From Apostichopus japonicus (taxonomy: Eukaryota; Echinodermata; Holothuroidea; Aspidochirotida; Stichopodidae): a stretch of DNA of 64,000 bases. The first letter of the stretch is position 1, and every line of letters starts with the position of its first letter. The position numbers and the translations under genes were made by a program. Shown here one piece after another: positions 10,257 to 34,377 of the stretch. The DNA lies in assembly GCF_037975245.1 (NCBI RefSeq), contig NC_092579.1, forward strand, positions 13,128,678-13,192,677, given 5' to 3'. The notes under the pieces were generated by a model. The model made no database searches. It was not told the origin of the DNA and saw nothing but the letters and a program-made list of their open reading frames with translations.

Positions 10257-10730
10257 CTAGTAGTTTTCATGCTGTTGGTGGCCATACATTACCACTGGGT
10301 TTACAAGTGACGTCACTTTACTGCTTACGTCAAACTCGGTGTCAAAATTATTATAATAATCAGCAAGGTTTACTTTAACACCGTATCGACAACGGATAGC
10401 GAACATTTCGCAGCCGTAAAATTGGACGTTGTACCAGTCGATTCCGATCTGATCTTCAGCCGTCGATACGATTTCGTTCGGATCCAGAGGAGGATAATTC
10501 ATAACTAAATGTTTGTCGTTGTTAATTCGAACTAGTTTATTTCCCGCCACAACGCTAAGGTGTTCTTTCTTTGTCCACGGATGACGCACGTGTATGACGT
10601 AACCGGTTCCGATATAAACTGCCCAATGATTGAACGTGGAGTCTGGGTACTTTATTTCCAACAAATCCCCGACGTTACATTTCGTAAGAATCCGATCAAA
10701 TGTGGTATATTTATTCGTAGTATTACCCAT
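10257..10730 (-). CDS. LRAT/PLAAT (NlpC/P60-like) domain protein, single exon
   Basis: 157 aa with no intron in the coding region. The LRAT-type fold is visible: C-N-V-G-D-L-L-E-I at residues 18-26, H-W-A-V-Y-I-G at 35-41, G-Y-V-I-H at 43-47, and a helix with G-C-E-M-F-A-I-R-C-R-Y-G at 106-117. Expected catalytic residues are H35, H47 (12 apart, as in PLAAT enzymes) and C107. The usual N-C-E-H around the cysteine reads G-C-E-M, which is odd, while the following C-R-Y-G is LRAT-like. Family members are thiol acyltransferases or phospholipases acting on lipids. I see no C-terminal membrane helix, so it may be soluble or inactive. The start ATG at 10730-10728 is the only in-frame ATG upstream of the domain after a stop. 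A CRE lies 64 bases upstream. Confidence 0.75.
   Translation of the reverse strand: MGNTTNKYTTFDRILTKCNVGDLLEIKYPDSTFNHWAVYIGTGYVIHVRHPWTKKEHLSVVAGNKLVRINNDKHLVMNYPPLDPNEIVSTAEDQIGIDWYNVQFYGCEMFAIRCRYGVKVNLADYYNNFDTEFDVSSKVTSLVNPVVMYGHQQHENY
10308..10315. promoter_or_regulatory. CRE palindrome inside the LRAT-like coding region
   Basis: Perfect TGACGTCA within GTGACGTCAC, near the 3' end of the coding region. It may be chance coding sequence. Confidence 0.2.
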
Positions 10731-10793
10731 TGTGTCGGATACCAAATGAATGATCAATTCACAAACTATAGTTACGGTATACCTTCACATCAA

Positions 10794-10801
10794 TGACGTC
10801 A
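10794..10801. promoter_or_regulatory. CRE in the presumed promoter of the LRAT-like gene
   Basis: Perfect TGACGTCA, 64 bases upstream of the start codon of the minus-strand gene, in a position typical of functional CREs. It would bind CREB/ATF bZIP dimers; inference only. Confidence 0.4.
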
Positions 10802-13800
10802 CATTTGCTCACAGCACTCGTTCCCATCGACATAACATGATTCTGGTAAAAGTTCACAACATGTAAACTGATGAAAAGATGACACAACTATATACCGAGC
10901 TCGCAAAGTCTTAGCTTAATCTCCAAATTAAAATTCCGATATACCGTGGGTATATTAAGTAAGCTTCATCCATCAATGGCCAGCAATTATTTGATCCAAT
11001 AAATTATATACACCGTCGGTCACGAGTGGCTGGAGCAACTTGTTTTGCTTTTACAAATATTAGGAATACGAAAAATGACAATGCGTATCCTGATCGTAGT
11101 AAAACAGATCATTTCATTGCAACTAAACAAGATCCTGTTTTTAGTTATCAAGTTTTACCCTTGTTTTCGGCCTGGCATTCGCGATTCTGAAGTGTGAAAA
11201 TGAGGATTCTACAAGTTCCGCATCATACCGCGTGCCGAATGCCGATACATATAATAAAAACAAACTATTGCCATAAACCTATCGACACTCAATGCGGATG
11301 GCAAAGTACAATTTATGTTGTTAACAAATCGTGTACAAACTTCGATTCGTGACACATACTCCAAATAGGCGGGACGATAAACTATAGTGCTTTGCTCGGA
11401 AATAAGTTATCAATAGGCTCATTTCTGTGACCAACTCTAGCTGCGCTTGGGTAAACACTGAAACAGAATTAAACAACGTGTGTGAGGTGTTTGACGTAGG
11501 CCGACACGTTGTGCATACCGGTACACAGACGGTGGTTGAATTGTATAGCCTTCTCTAAGGTGGGTTCACTTGAAGGAACTGAAAAAGTTTGAACTCAAGC
11601 TGGACTGCTGGAGGCTGCAATGCTTCTTCTTCACGCGTTGTTTGAATCGATAAATAAATCCCTGATTGGTTTTACCGGCGGCTGTGAGCCCCGTGAAACT
11701 GAAACTATAGCTAGCACAGCTGTAAAATCCAAACGAGGTATTTATATACGGTGAGAATAAGAGAGCTTCTAAATAATACTGACTTCTCAAAATAACTTAA
11801 AAACGTTCACATAAACTGATCTCTCAGTTCATTTCTGTCCGGAAACACAAGCCTGGTAGAATAGACTGAGTGACTGAAATTGACGACATTCACGGGTCAG
11901 TGAAGTGGACACGAATTCGAAAAGACTTGACGGGTACCTCCCAGTGGTGAACACAAATTCCACAACAAGGTTATAGCATGTATGGTTTAGGAAAGCCAGT
12001 CAAAAAGCTCAATGAAAACATTGCGGCTAATCATATCCCGCCAAAATATTATCAATGTATTGCAAAGTGATTTCCTGTCTAGTCTGATTGACTGATGTAC
12101 GGTAACGGCATCCCCCGGTGTCTTGAATACAGAACTGCTCAAACTGATCAATGCGGTAAAAAGCAAGTCCGGGTGGATTATAGCATGGACCCAACTTTAA
12201 CCTCTAATATGGGAACGACTGCCTATATATGCAGATGGTATAGCTTCACGTTAGATACTATATGTGTCGGTCCGTGCATTGTGTTGATTATCGCGTACAA
12301 TGTACAAATTCCATCATTAATATATTTAAGACAGTTGGACAATGAATGATCGATGGATGGTGATTGCGATCTTTCATAAAAATATCGGTGCGGTACGTCT
12401 CGTGAAAAGTGAGGTTAATACAATCGTTCATAATGTCATGGAAACAGTCCGACAAATTAGTGATTTCGGTTAATCATTAGTACAATCGAAAATGTCGTGG
12501 TTCGGCGAAATGTGCTTGTGCTTGAAATGTTGACGCAAGCTTATTCGCTTGAAAATATCTTTAGGCTCATATATCATTCCACAATATTATCCCATAGGAC
12601 ATGCGTGGTCCAAGTCGGCTGCTGTATGAAAGCACTCGGTGTCTTTTTAAGAGTTAGAATGCGGAACTATAATGGGCATCATACAGCAGCTAGGGTACTG
12701 CTGCTCCCGGGAAATTCCCTGCCGCATGTGTAGGTTGGCCACGCGGATACAGGGTTTACGTCACTGAGCCGTCGATTCAACTGTACTACACTGTACTGTA
12801 GCTTAGACCATAACATTCCCCTGCAACATTACTATGTACGACCACCCAAGAAAAGAAAAATGATGGTCAGAGAGGCCAACTTATAAGTCAGCCTGGGCGG
12901 TGATCTGTCTGCAGGTTGACCCGACGACAAAAGTGAACACAAGAAAATACTCCTCTTGCTCGCAGTGAAATAATAAAAAAAAAAAAAAAATTGAACTATC
13001 TCTTAGGATTTTGCAGTCAACTTGGTTAAACAATGGAGCTATAAACGCCGTGCCGTCGTCGATGGTAATTCCCTAATAGAGTTTACCGGTTCCCTGCAGA
13101 GCCTGTGCAACAAGTTTGCATACAAGTTGGCAACACAAACGTGTTTATGTCCGCCGTTAGACTAGTTGTTTATGTATATAGTCAGCCTGTCCCGAGGCTG
13201 CTAACCCGACTGACCTGAACGTTGAGCGTTTCCACCTGATATTATATTAGCAGCTGTCACAGGCCTAGAAATTATAGAAGTAACGTAAGAATTGCTCTGC
13301 GTAAAATTCATATTTGGATACTATCCTCTTGAAAATGCTTTGATTTGTGCAGTTATTCGGGTGTGATATAGCGGAAACCCAAATAAGAATATTGTTGCTG
13401 GTGTCAGAGGTTCGCTCTAATTACCATACTTGGATCTTCTCACACTGAGCACTATATCAGTCAATGATGGTCAGAGAGTTCCGATATAACCTGCTCCAAC
13501 CTGTTACGCCCAACTTCAACTTTATTATCACACGCTTCATGTAAGTCCTATTTGCAAACAGGATAACAACCAGCTCCCAGGTCATACAAATTGGTCACGA
13601 ATTTGACATCATTTTGGTGTCTTGTGGCTTCACAAATCAAATAAATTGGATTTATCAGGACAAAAAGTTCGCTGCAGTTAGTACACGATTTAAGGGTTAA
13701 GCCCGTACTGGGATTTGCTCTAGAAAGGAATGTGTGGAATGTGCCAATCCTTTACCAAAGGCTACGAAAGGGTGAACTTATCGCATCGGCAAAAGAACCC

Positions 13801-14228
13801 CGAAATGAAATCTTCTGTATTTTGTTTTGGTAGTTGAATGCGTACCTTTGCTACATTAAGATGGATCTATTACATCGAGTTGGGGACCTCATTCGTTTAG
13901 GGCACATGAAAAACTCCCTTCATTGAGGGTTTGTTTTCATAAGTTTTTTCCCGTTCAGTAATCTTATTGTCAAGCCCGGAATTCAGTGATGAACACGAGA
14001 AGGAGTAAATCCATCGGGGATATTGTACTGATAAGAAACGGAACAGCAGGAATCTACAATTTGAAAGACCCTCGAGGAAGTAAACTGAGATATCCATGGG
14101 TATTAAATCAAACAATTGTTCGAAAGTTGACGATGCACGCCAACTCCAATTCGTGGAAAGTTTAAAAGTAAAGTAAACTATATATATTCTGCAACCGTAG
14201 AGAAGATGAACGCCGAGAATAAAAAATA
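10802..14228. other. unassigned intergenic DNA
   Basis: No gene recognised on either strand. Open frames are all under 90 codons with no domain features. A poly-A run lies near 12975. Possible promoter sequence for the LRAT-like gene occupies the left end. Confidence 0.4.
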
Positions 14229-14310
14229 TTTGTTGTTATTATTATTATGGTTCCTTATATAGCGCAAGGACTATAAAATCTATATATTCATATGCGCTTT
14301 ACAGCTGTAT
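14229..14310 (-). mobile_element. LINE (CR1/L2-type) 3' terminal remnant
   Basis: On the minus strand the order is a GTAAAGCGC-like segment, a GCGCTATATAAGG segment, then an (ATA/ATT)n run. This is the characteristic 3' end of CR1/L2-like non-LTR retrotransposons and resembles the end of the element at 46920-47275. No coding part is seen here. Confidence 0.5.
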
Positions 14311-14989
14311 GTACAAGTTTTCAAAGCCTGGGTTAAGGGTTGGGGAATTCTAAAATTAGAATGGTGAAATGGTGTATTCCGAGGCATATTTAGACAACAA
14401 GTGAGGTCTATAGGGCTAAACGCAAGGTTGTCCTAATAAAAAAAATAGAGCAGTGGCCTAATTAGCCCCGTTGGATGTAAAAAGTACCCCGAATGAGCCC
14501 CCCCCCCCGACGGACGATAAAAGGTGGGGGTGCCCGTCACTGGGCGGAAAGGGTGGGTGAATGGAGGAGAATTTACGGTAAGCTACTACGGTACATCCAT
14601 AACACAAACCTTCTGACGTATATGGCAAGTCATGTGGGACAAACACCGCATAATATATCCGCGTATTAATTCGAATATATACGCGTATTAATTGTACATG
14701 TGTAAAGTTTCGCTTTTTGAAGCAATCTCGCGAGCCCGCCAAAACATTTATCGTTGGTATATGTACACAGCAAGAGCGGAATTGTTTTTTCGTGTATATT
14801 CTAATTAATCCGTGCATATATTGGATTTAATCTCCATATGTACTTTATTTAATACGTGTATATTTTCGAATTAATACGTGTATATATTCGAATTAATATG
14901 TTGATATATTCGAATTAATACGCGGATATATTTAAGCCATATCAGGTGCGTATCCAGGGGGGGGCGTTGGGGGCGCGCGCCCCCCGGGT

Positions 14990-15120
14990 AAGAAAAAGAG
15001 GAGAGAAAAAAAGAGAAGAAAAAAGGGAAAAGGAGGGGGAAAAAAGAAAAGGAGGAGAGAAAGGAAGGGAAAAGAAAAAGAAAAAAGAGAGAAAAAGGAG
15101 AAAAGGAGGGAGTAGAAGAT
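14990..15120. repeat. polypurine tract
   Basis: About 130 bases of almost pure A/G (AGAGAAAAAAAG-like) with no fixed unit. Minus-strand open frames here are low-complexity Phe/Leu/Ser runs and not genes. Confidence 0.85.
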
Positions 15121-15777
15121 AGCCAAGACTTCGGGAAGAGAAAGAGGAACAGTCATAGTTAAAGCGCTGATCCCTATTATATACACAGGGTAGCCAGTGA
15201 CAGATCAAGGATTACGGAGGGGGTGTGCGCCTCACCCTACCCCTTACACCAACAACTCCATTTTTGACGTTTTTTTCCCTCTCTCACTAATGTATCTATA
15301 TAAATACTCTATATATGGTCTATCATAACACGTGTGTGTATGGACGCCTTAAACAATTGTACAATTGTGCTATATGGAACCAACTGTGGCTGGTCTTGAA
15401 CTCGACGGGGTCGTCGGGAACATGACGCATTTCGGGAAGGGGGCGACCGCCCCCCCCCCCCGAGCAAATTTTCTTTATGACATCGCTAGTAATTTCAAAA
15501 TAGACAATGCTTAGGTGCAACTTACAAGGCCTGGGAAGTGTCATTTCCAGCGATCTGGGAGGCATTTTCGGGCAAAATTTTTCTTGTACGCTTCGCGCCA
15601 ACTCATGGTGGCGCTTCGCTTAGATAGTTTGCATACAGGCTTCGCCCCTCCCTTGGCAATTACTCGCTACACGCCTGTTCGAATTTGTAAAGCAAAGAGC
15701 AGACATCACATAATATCAGTGAGCATGAAAATGCATGTTCAAAAATGAACAGCCTCAAAACTGTCTATGTGTGTAGT

Positions 15778-16462
15778 CAAAGGCGTAGGAGCCCAATTGG
15801 ATTTGGGGGCTGTAACGACTTGCCCGAAAAATATAACCAAAATTTTTCGTGCGCAAAGCGCGCGTTCAACATGTTAATGTCAATAGGCGGAGTGTATAGC
15901 CTAGTGGTTAACGCCGGCGTCTCCCAGTCATGAGATCCCCGGTTCGATTCCCCGCCGACAGCAAGGTGTGTCGTCTGGCAAGGGTGTTGTTCAATAACAA
16001 CTTCCCGACATGGACGTTAAATGGATGTGTGCCGAGAGATTGGCTTCGGTCAGCTTGCGAGTCTATAAGCCTCCATGGCTTCTTTCGCGAGTTCCTGCTT
16101 GCGGGAAGATCACATATACATACATACATACATACAATATCATATAAGCAAGCATAGGTCATTACATCGCATGGCATCGTGTACCGTACGGTCCGTGAAA
16201 GTTGCGCAGTCATCCGCAGGATGCTAATGTAAACAACGAAATGTCTTATGTAGATGGAGAAAAAGCATACAGGTCCAATTATGTCAAAACTCTCTTTTAC
16301 AGTAGTAATGGCGAATTAGTCTGCCAAGCTTAGAACTTTATTTTAATTACCAAGGAGATCATTTTTAAACTATTCATTTATTCTCAGCATATTGCCCGAA
16401 TTTTCAGGGGAACAAGTTTGGTTGGGGGGGGGGGGGCTGCAGCCCCGCCTCCTACGCCTATG
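15778..16462 (+). mobile_element. hAT-like non-autonomous element with 8-bp TSD, carrying a SINE
   Basis: Termini are CAAAGGCGTAGGAG and CTCCTACGCCTATG (inverted). They are flanked by a perfect 8-bp duplication TGTGTAGT at 15770-15777 and 16463-16470. A poly-G tract precedes the right terminus. The SINE at 15887-16137 lies inside it and inserted later. No transposase. Confidence 0.85.
15887..16137 (+). mobile_element. tRNA-derived SINE, plus orientation
   Basis: Begins GCGGAGTGTATAGCCTAGTG, with an A box around TAGCCTAGTGGTTAACG and a B box GGTTCGATTCC about 40 bases later. A tRNA-unrelated body and a (CATA)n tail follow. It matches the copy at 9148-9390 nearly base for base over ~235 bases, so the family was probably active fairly recently. 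Confidence 0.9.
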
Positions 16463-17279
16463 TGTGTAGTGTTCGGTTTCGAAATATCTGATATCGGAAA
16501 TATCTGCTATTTTTCATTTCCTTCAACCAAGTTTTATAATTGCCGTTATAAGAGGTTGTAATATTTCTACACCAATAAATTAACTGTGTCTGAATTTTCG
16601 AAAACTTCCTGACCAACATTCTTCATCATACTTCCCTCTACTCGTAGCAATTTTGACCGGTCTGTTAGGGGTTGAAGGAGGTTTTTCTATATTGGTTGTC
16701 CATAGATTGAATTTTGTGCAACATTATGTATATGTTTTGAAGTGATTTTCTTCACGAGAAATGTGAATTTTCAAATTCTGAACAAATAATGGGCTTTAAA
16801 CTTTGAAAAGTGGGGCTTTCGGATATTGTGGGCCGTGACGTAGAATCACCTACAAAAGCAATGATCAACAGGACATGCAATGAGGTCGAACATGATGTGT
16901 GACTGGTTACAATCTTCAAAAAGGTTATGGATGAAAAAAAAAATATTGGGAAATACTTGGTTCTCAGGCAAAAGTGTACATTTGGTTGGTCATTTTCAAG
17001 CCCGAGAAGTGCCATTTCCGGTGATCTAGGGGGTATCAAAACCTGAAATTTTCTTGTACGCTCCGCGCCAACCGATGGTGGCGCTCCGCTTAGATAGTAA
17101 TTCGCGCCCCCCGGGTTAGAAAATCCTGGATACGCCCCTGCATATGATTGGCTCATAATATATACGCGTATATGTTCCAATTAATACGCGTATAAATTCC
17201 AATGACTACGCGTATATATTCGAATTAATACGCAGATATATTATGCGGTGTTTGTCCCACATGGCTTGCCATAGACGTA

Positions 17280-20200
17280 GGCCTGACATACTTTTCACAT
17301 TCTAGTCGTACATATATTACTGATATGGTAGGGACCGATTATACCCAAGTTCATGTCTCACTTAAAGGGTGGCTCGATCTAAGCACGAAATAAATTTGAT
17401 AATGATGTAGACCGCTAAAACTGAGACACTGCTATCAGCCCTGGCCAGGTTCCTTGATCACTTTAAAGTTAGAGAAATGTCAGTTTAAACATGATATGCA
17501 GGTCATCAATTAAAGTGGCTGGATTTCTTAGTCTAATTCACAATTACGGTAGATCAGTTCATCCATCATGTGTAACACAAAGCTCAATAGGAAAACATAA
17601 AATGTTTATGGTCTCAAAATTAATGACATGTTACAATGCATTATAATAATTTGTCATGGACAAATAGCTTTGAATGTCATACACTGGAGTCATTTTGTTC
17701 ATTAAAGTTAGAAGAATATGATTTGAATTATCAGTATTTATAAAAAACGATTGACTAACATTAACGTTTAGGTATGCACTAAGGAGCCCACGTCATCATC
17801 AATCTTTAAAGGAACATTCCAGAGATGTTATTTTTTTCAAAGCTGAATATCTTGAAAATGAGGATAGAGACATTACGAACACTCAAACTTGATATTTTCT
17901 TCGGCTAAACTTCTGACTTAAGTCATACTTTAAACATATATCTTTTTGCTTGACGATCCACTGACATTTAGTACTTGATGAACTGCACCACATGCTTATG
18001 AGGTGAGCCAGTATAGAATATTGAACGCTAAACGGTGCTCAATATCAACTGAAGTTACAAGTTATACGATTGATGCTGGGGTTTTTTTTTTATTTGGTAT
18101 TGAATTAAGCGAAGAAGGCACAGAATGTTTTCGAGGTCGTAAACACAAAGTATTTACTGAGGCATATCCAAGGTGGTGACGTGACATCGAACCATCCGCT
18201 TTGTTGATTCCGTGAAAATAGCAACGTCGCATATAAGGTAAATCTATTTTGTTGCATACGCCCCTAGTTGGTATTCAATGAAAAACGGTTGGAGGGTCGC
18301 CAAAATTATTCGTAAGAAGAAAGAAACTGCCGATAGTTGTTTAAAAAAGGGGAAATATCTGCAACATAAACAACTAATAAATTGCAAATATAACACCACT
18401 CTGCATTCAAGCACTTTTATTCATAACAAAACCTATTCAACCTTTTCGTACAATTCTAACCCAGAATTGTACAACTCTACAGTTGTACAACCCAGTACAC
18501 TGAACTGTATAACCCAGAACATCACCTGCCACTGGACAAGATGATGAAGGTAAAATTTGCACAATATAACACCATTCTGCAACCAAGCACTTATAATCAT
18601 ATACAAGTTTCTTAATCCGCCCTCCCTCTCAACCCGCCCCCCCCCCCCCCGTAGACCCCTAACCCATGCAGGCACATCTGCCACCGTGGAGGGTCGACTA
18701 GATGATGATGGTGAAAATTAGGGTCACCACACAAAAGTGTTTGAACACCAGAGGTATAAACTATGCAGTGTATCATATGGTGCCAATCTAAATTATTAGA
18801 CAGATGGAATAAAGCACTGGGAGATTGGCTTACAAGCACGTTGCTTGGCTGGCTAGTTGCTATAGATGCTAATTTCGCCCCTGTTGCGGTTTGCGTAAAG
18901 GTCACGGAGCCAGCAACAATTTAAGCCCCAGCCCGTCACTTGCCAAGAGATTGTACCACCACCCCAACTCAATATAAAGGGGTGGGGGGGCACCTTATAG
19001 ATTTCTTGTAACTGAAGGATCATTTAAATCATTTTCTCCTTAGCACATTACTTCTCGTAAAATTATTGGGGTAATGTTACACTCAAGATTCGAATATATA
19101 TTATATTTCCTCAACTACTCATATCTGATCCACACTGTTGTGATGATAGGGTAAGGGGTCGATCCTCTAACACCAATTTTGGTGAGGCCATCATATAAGG
19201 ATATCCCCATTCTATTCGCCCTTCCCTACACCCCTTCGCCACCCCAAACGACGGTGGCTACTTTAAATTTTTATTTCAAGAGCTCCGATGCTGTGGTTTA
19301 TCCAGACACTATACAAAGTTAAACGAAGAAACAAGATACTGTACAACTGAATCAGAAGTTTATTGCAGTTTAATAAAATCAAAACAGCAACAAGGGTCTT
19401 TCCATGTTTCACTGAAAACTTAAAACATATTCACTAACGCTTTTTTATCCTATAAAGATTGTAGTACCAATGATACGCCGCAATTGGCATACTAAACTAG
19501 GGAATCTATGGTTTCATACCACCAGGCTTCAGAATACAGTATTTGCCTGCAAATGCAGCGATTCTAGTGTCTCTTTGGCTATTAGTCTGGACCAATCTCC
19601 TCTAATAATTATCTATCAACATGGACGTTACCACCTTTTTGTGGGGTGGGGGTGGGGGGGGGGTTAGTAAAGTTGTGGTGCTTAGATGCAAAGTAGTGCT
19701 ATAACTGACAATTTTTGGAACAATGTTGAAGAATTGTTGACTGTTGCATATTTATGTACTGTGCACTAGGATTTGCTTGTAATATTCTGTCTGCCAGTGT
19801 GGAGGGAGGGGGGGAGGGAGGGCTGAATACCCCTGATTTTGTTTGTTTGAACAGGCTAAAGCCTCCCCCCCCCATCCCATGTATACGTGGTTGTCTACAT
19901 GAAACATAAAAAGTATTCCTCATGCAATTATTTCATCTAATATTTGTTCGAATAAATAGCATACCTCATGCTGCATTCTAATTCCACCTGCCTGAAACAA
20001 TTTAACTTAATGAAAACTAACAAATTATCCAGTAATGTGACTGAACTTGCACTGATAAATCTCAGTGCCACCCTTTACCTGCCTCGTGACCCGCACCCAC
20101 GGACAAATTGAGAACATCCTGTCAATAACACAACATTAAAATTAATTTGAAGAACAGAACAAGGAACTTAGTAGACAGAATGTTTAAGGCCCAGAAACAT

Positions 20201-21177
20201 GAAAATAGTAATTAAGTCATAAATAAATCTCAGTGCCACCCTGCAGCTGCCTCTTGACTGCACCCACAGACAAATTGAGAACATCCTGTCAAGAACACTA
20301 AAGGTAGGTTCACACTCCAACATGTATCTTGGATGACAACTGTCAACGAACCATATCTTCTTCATCGCAGGTTATATATTTGAACCCTACATGGCTGTTC
20401 ACATCTATCGCGGGTGACCTATATTGCAGTATGAACCTGTCATTGACTCTTGCTTGAATTAAATTGTAATTTATGCAAAGCCTCTATGGTCTGACTGGCT
20501 TTACAACCAGCAGCTGCGATTTTAGAAACAAGTGAGACAGATTTTGGCAGATCTCATTTGAAGATCAACATGTCTTGCTAAAGGAACTTAGTATACAGAA
20601 TAATGTTTAAGGCCCCCCAAAAACATGATCTACTATGAAAGTAAATTTTAGGCCTGGACTAAATGATCATAATTGTTTTGAAAAGGAGCAGCCTATCCTG
20701 AGATATTATCAAAGCAGCATAAATATGCAACATCGCAAACCCAACCATCTTTTTTTCTCTTCTTTTTGCACTAGTCTTGGTAATGTTTTAAAATGGATAA
20801 GATATTGAAACCAAAATAAAATTGTATAAAAGTGTCTTCCTTACATGATATGCAGTCTTATATGAATACTGCTCAGTCAGAAAAAACTTTCCGGTGGTAT
20901 GAAAAGACCGGACTAAAAGTGATTGCGCTGAACGGATTACAGTACGGCTGATAAAATCCATCAATTTATTTGACTTGGATCCTCAATTCTGTTATCAATA
21001 TTAGAAAAATCTGTTCGCAGAAAAGGTTCTGGCATTTTGATACGATCAAAAAGTTTTTAAAAATTTTACGAAATACAAAAATGGACCACAAGTGTACTCT
21101 CAGGAAATTGCAATTTGTTTAATTTAATGGAAGAGGGCCCCAGGATACAAGGATCGGTAGATATCTAAAATACAGGA
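17280..21177. other. unassigned intergenic DNA between the insertion stack and GTPBP1
   Basis: No gene recognised. It contains C-rich and G-rich tracts (18635, 18985, 19650, 19800), a short diverged duplication near 18385-18425 and 18565-18605, and the dispersed local repeats listed separately. Confidence 0.4.
20053..20628. repeat. Interleaved local duplications
   Basis: A segment with AAATCTCAGTGCCACCCT..GACAAATTGAGAACATCCTG occurs at about 20057-20133 and 20223-20294. A second segment, AAGGAACTTAGTAGACAGAA..TTTAAGGCCC, occurs at about 20161-20193 and 20580-20614. The order suggests a duplicated block that later broke up. No coding potential. Confidence 0.7.
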
Positions 21178-21216
21178 TTTATTGGAAGAGGGGCCCAGGA
21201 TACAAGGGACGGTAAA
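21122..21216. repeat. Short tandem duplication, ~57-bp unit
   Basis: Two adjacent diverged copies of a block with GGAAGAGGGCCCCAGGATAC and AAGGATCGGTA / AAGGGACGGTA. It lies in the presumed GTPBP1 3'UTR or just beyond it. Confidence 0.65.
21178..21183 (-). terminator. possible GTPBP1 polyadenylation signal
   Basis: AATAAA on the minus strand about 680 bases beyond the GTPBP1 stop; it is the nearest canonical hexamer I found. It lies within the tandem duplication at 21122-21216. Confidence 0.35.
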
Positions 21217-21862
21217 TAATGAAACTACTACCGAAATAGAGGTGCATTTGGAAACATTGGTAGAAAAGCAAAGAACGCCCATGCATTCAGCTTGCTAAAC
21301 ATTAGCACCTAGTGTCTCAGCAAAATTGTATATGCTGATAAGTTTTAGTACCAAAGAAAGGTTTGGGGGGTGGGTGGTCCAGGTCCTCTCACTGGATCAA
21401 CCAGTGAACAGGAAACCAAATCTATAATTGTTATCGTATTGTTAATATGTCACTGATAACATAGAGTTCCACAGATGACCCAATGTGCCTTCTATTAATG
21501 TTGTGAATAAGACCTTACTCGAAATATTTTAAAATGAGACCTTACTCGAAATATTTAAAACGGAGCAGCCCACTCAACACATGTATTTCTCTTTTAACAC
21601 ACATCTTTTTGTTTCTACACGACATATCTTCTTTACAGTTCACAATCAAATGAAATGGACGTAACCTAAAGTCATGCGTTAGTTCAACCCACCACCGACA
21701 ATACTTGCAAACCATTTTCTAATTTTTTTTTTAAAATACTGATTAAAACAACCTGCATGTCTATTTTTCTATGGGAAAGGTTAATTTTCTGTAAAATTTT
21801 AAAACACATTACTGACAACCTACAATAAAATGATCTAGCAGCTTTCGGCTTCATCTTTTGAG

Positions 21863-34377
<12,515 letters not shown>

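Larger units (their letters stand above)
14943..17142. mobile_element. Inserted element(s) with CAGG-N-GCGTATCCAGG termini
   Basis: The left end reads CAGGTGCGTATCCAGG and the right end is the inverted copy CCTGGATACGCCCCTG, each followed by a GCGCCCCCCGGGT segment. The flanks share only CATAT, so the target duplication is 5 bp or degraded. Two internal segments (about 15535-15630 and 17010-17095) are diverged direct repeats containing CTTGTACGC..CGCGCCAAC..ATGGTGGCGC. This may therefore be two related elements rather than one. A purine-rich tract lies at 14990-15120. No transposase seen. Confidence 0.5.
14615..17279. mobile_element. Outer inverted-repeat element, AT-rich, interrupted by nested insertions
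   Basis: The two ends, 14615-14687 and 17207-17279, are 73-bp inverted repeats with about four mismatches. Both carry GTGGGACAAACACCGCATAA followed by repeated ATTAATTCGAATATATACGCG-type motifs. Further copies of the TTCGAATTAATACG motif lie just inside (14800-14935 and 17155-17206), so the original element was largely self-complementary. It appears to have been split by the insertion at 14943-17142. No target duplication of the outer element was found. Confidence 0.65.

Noticed and set aside
14932-15208. Minus-strand Phe/Leu/Ser-rich open frames resembling membrane proteins
   Set aside because: Translation of a polypurine tract within a transposon; low complexity and overlapping in two frames.
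15887-15960. Possible tRNA gene at the SINE head
   Set aside because: The sequence continues into a conserved non-tRNA body and occurs again at 9148-9390 with the same body and tail, so it is a SINE.
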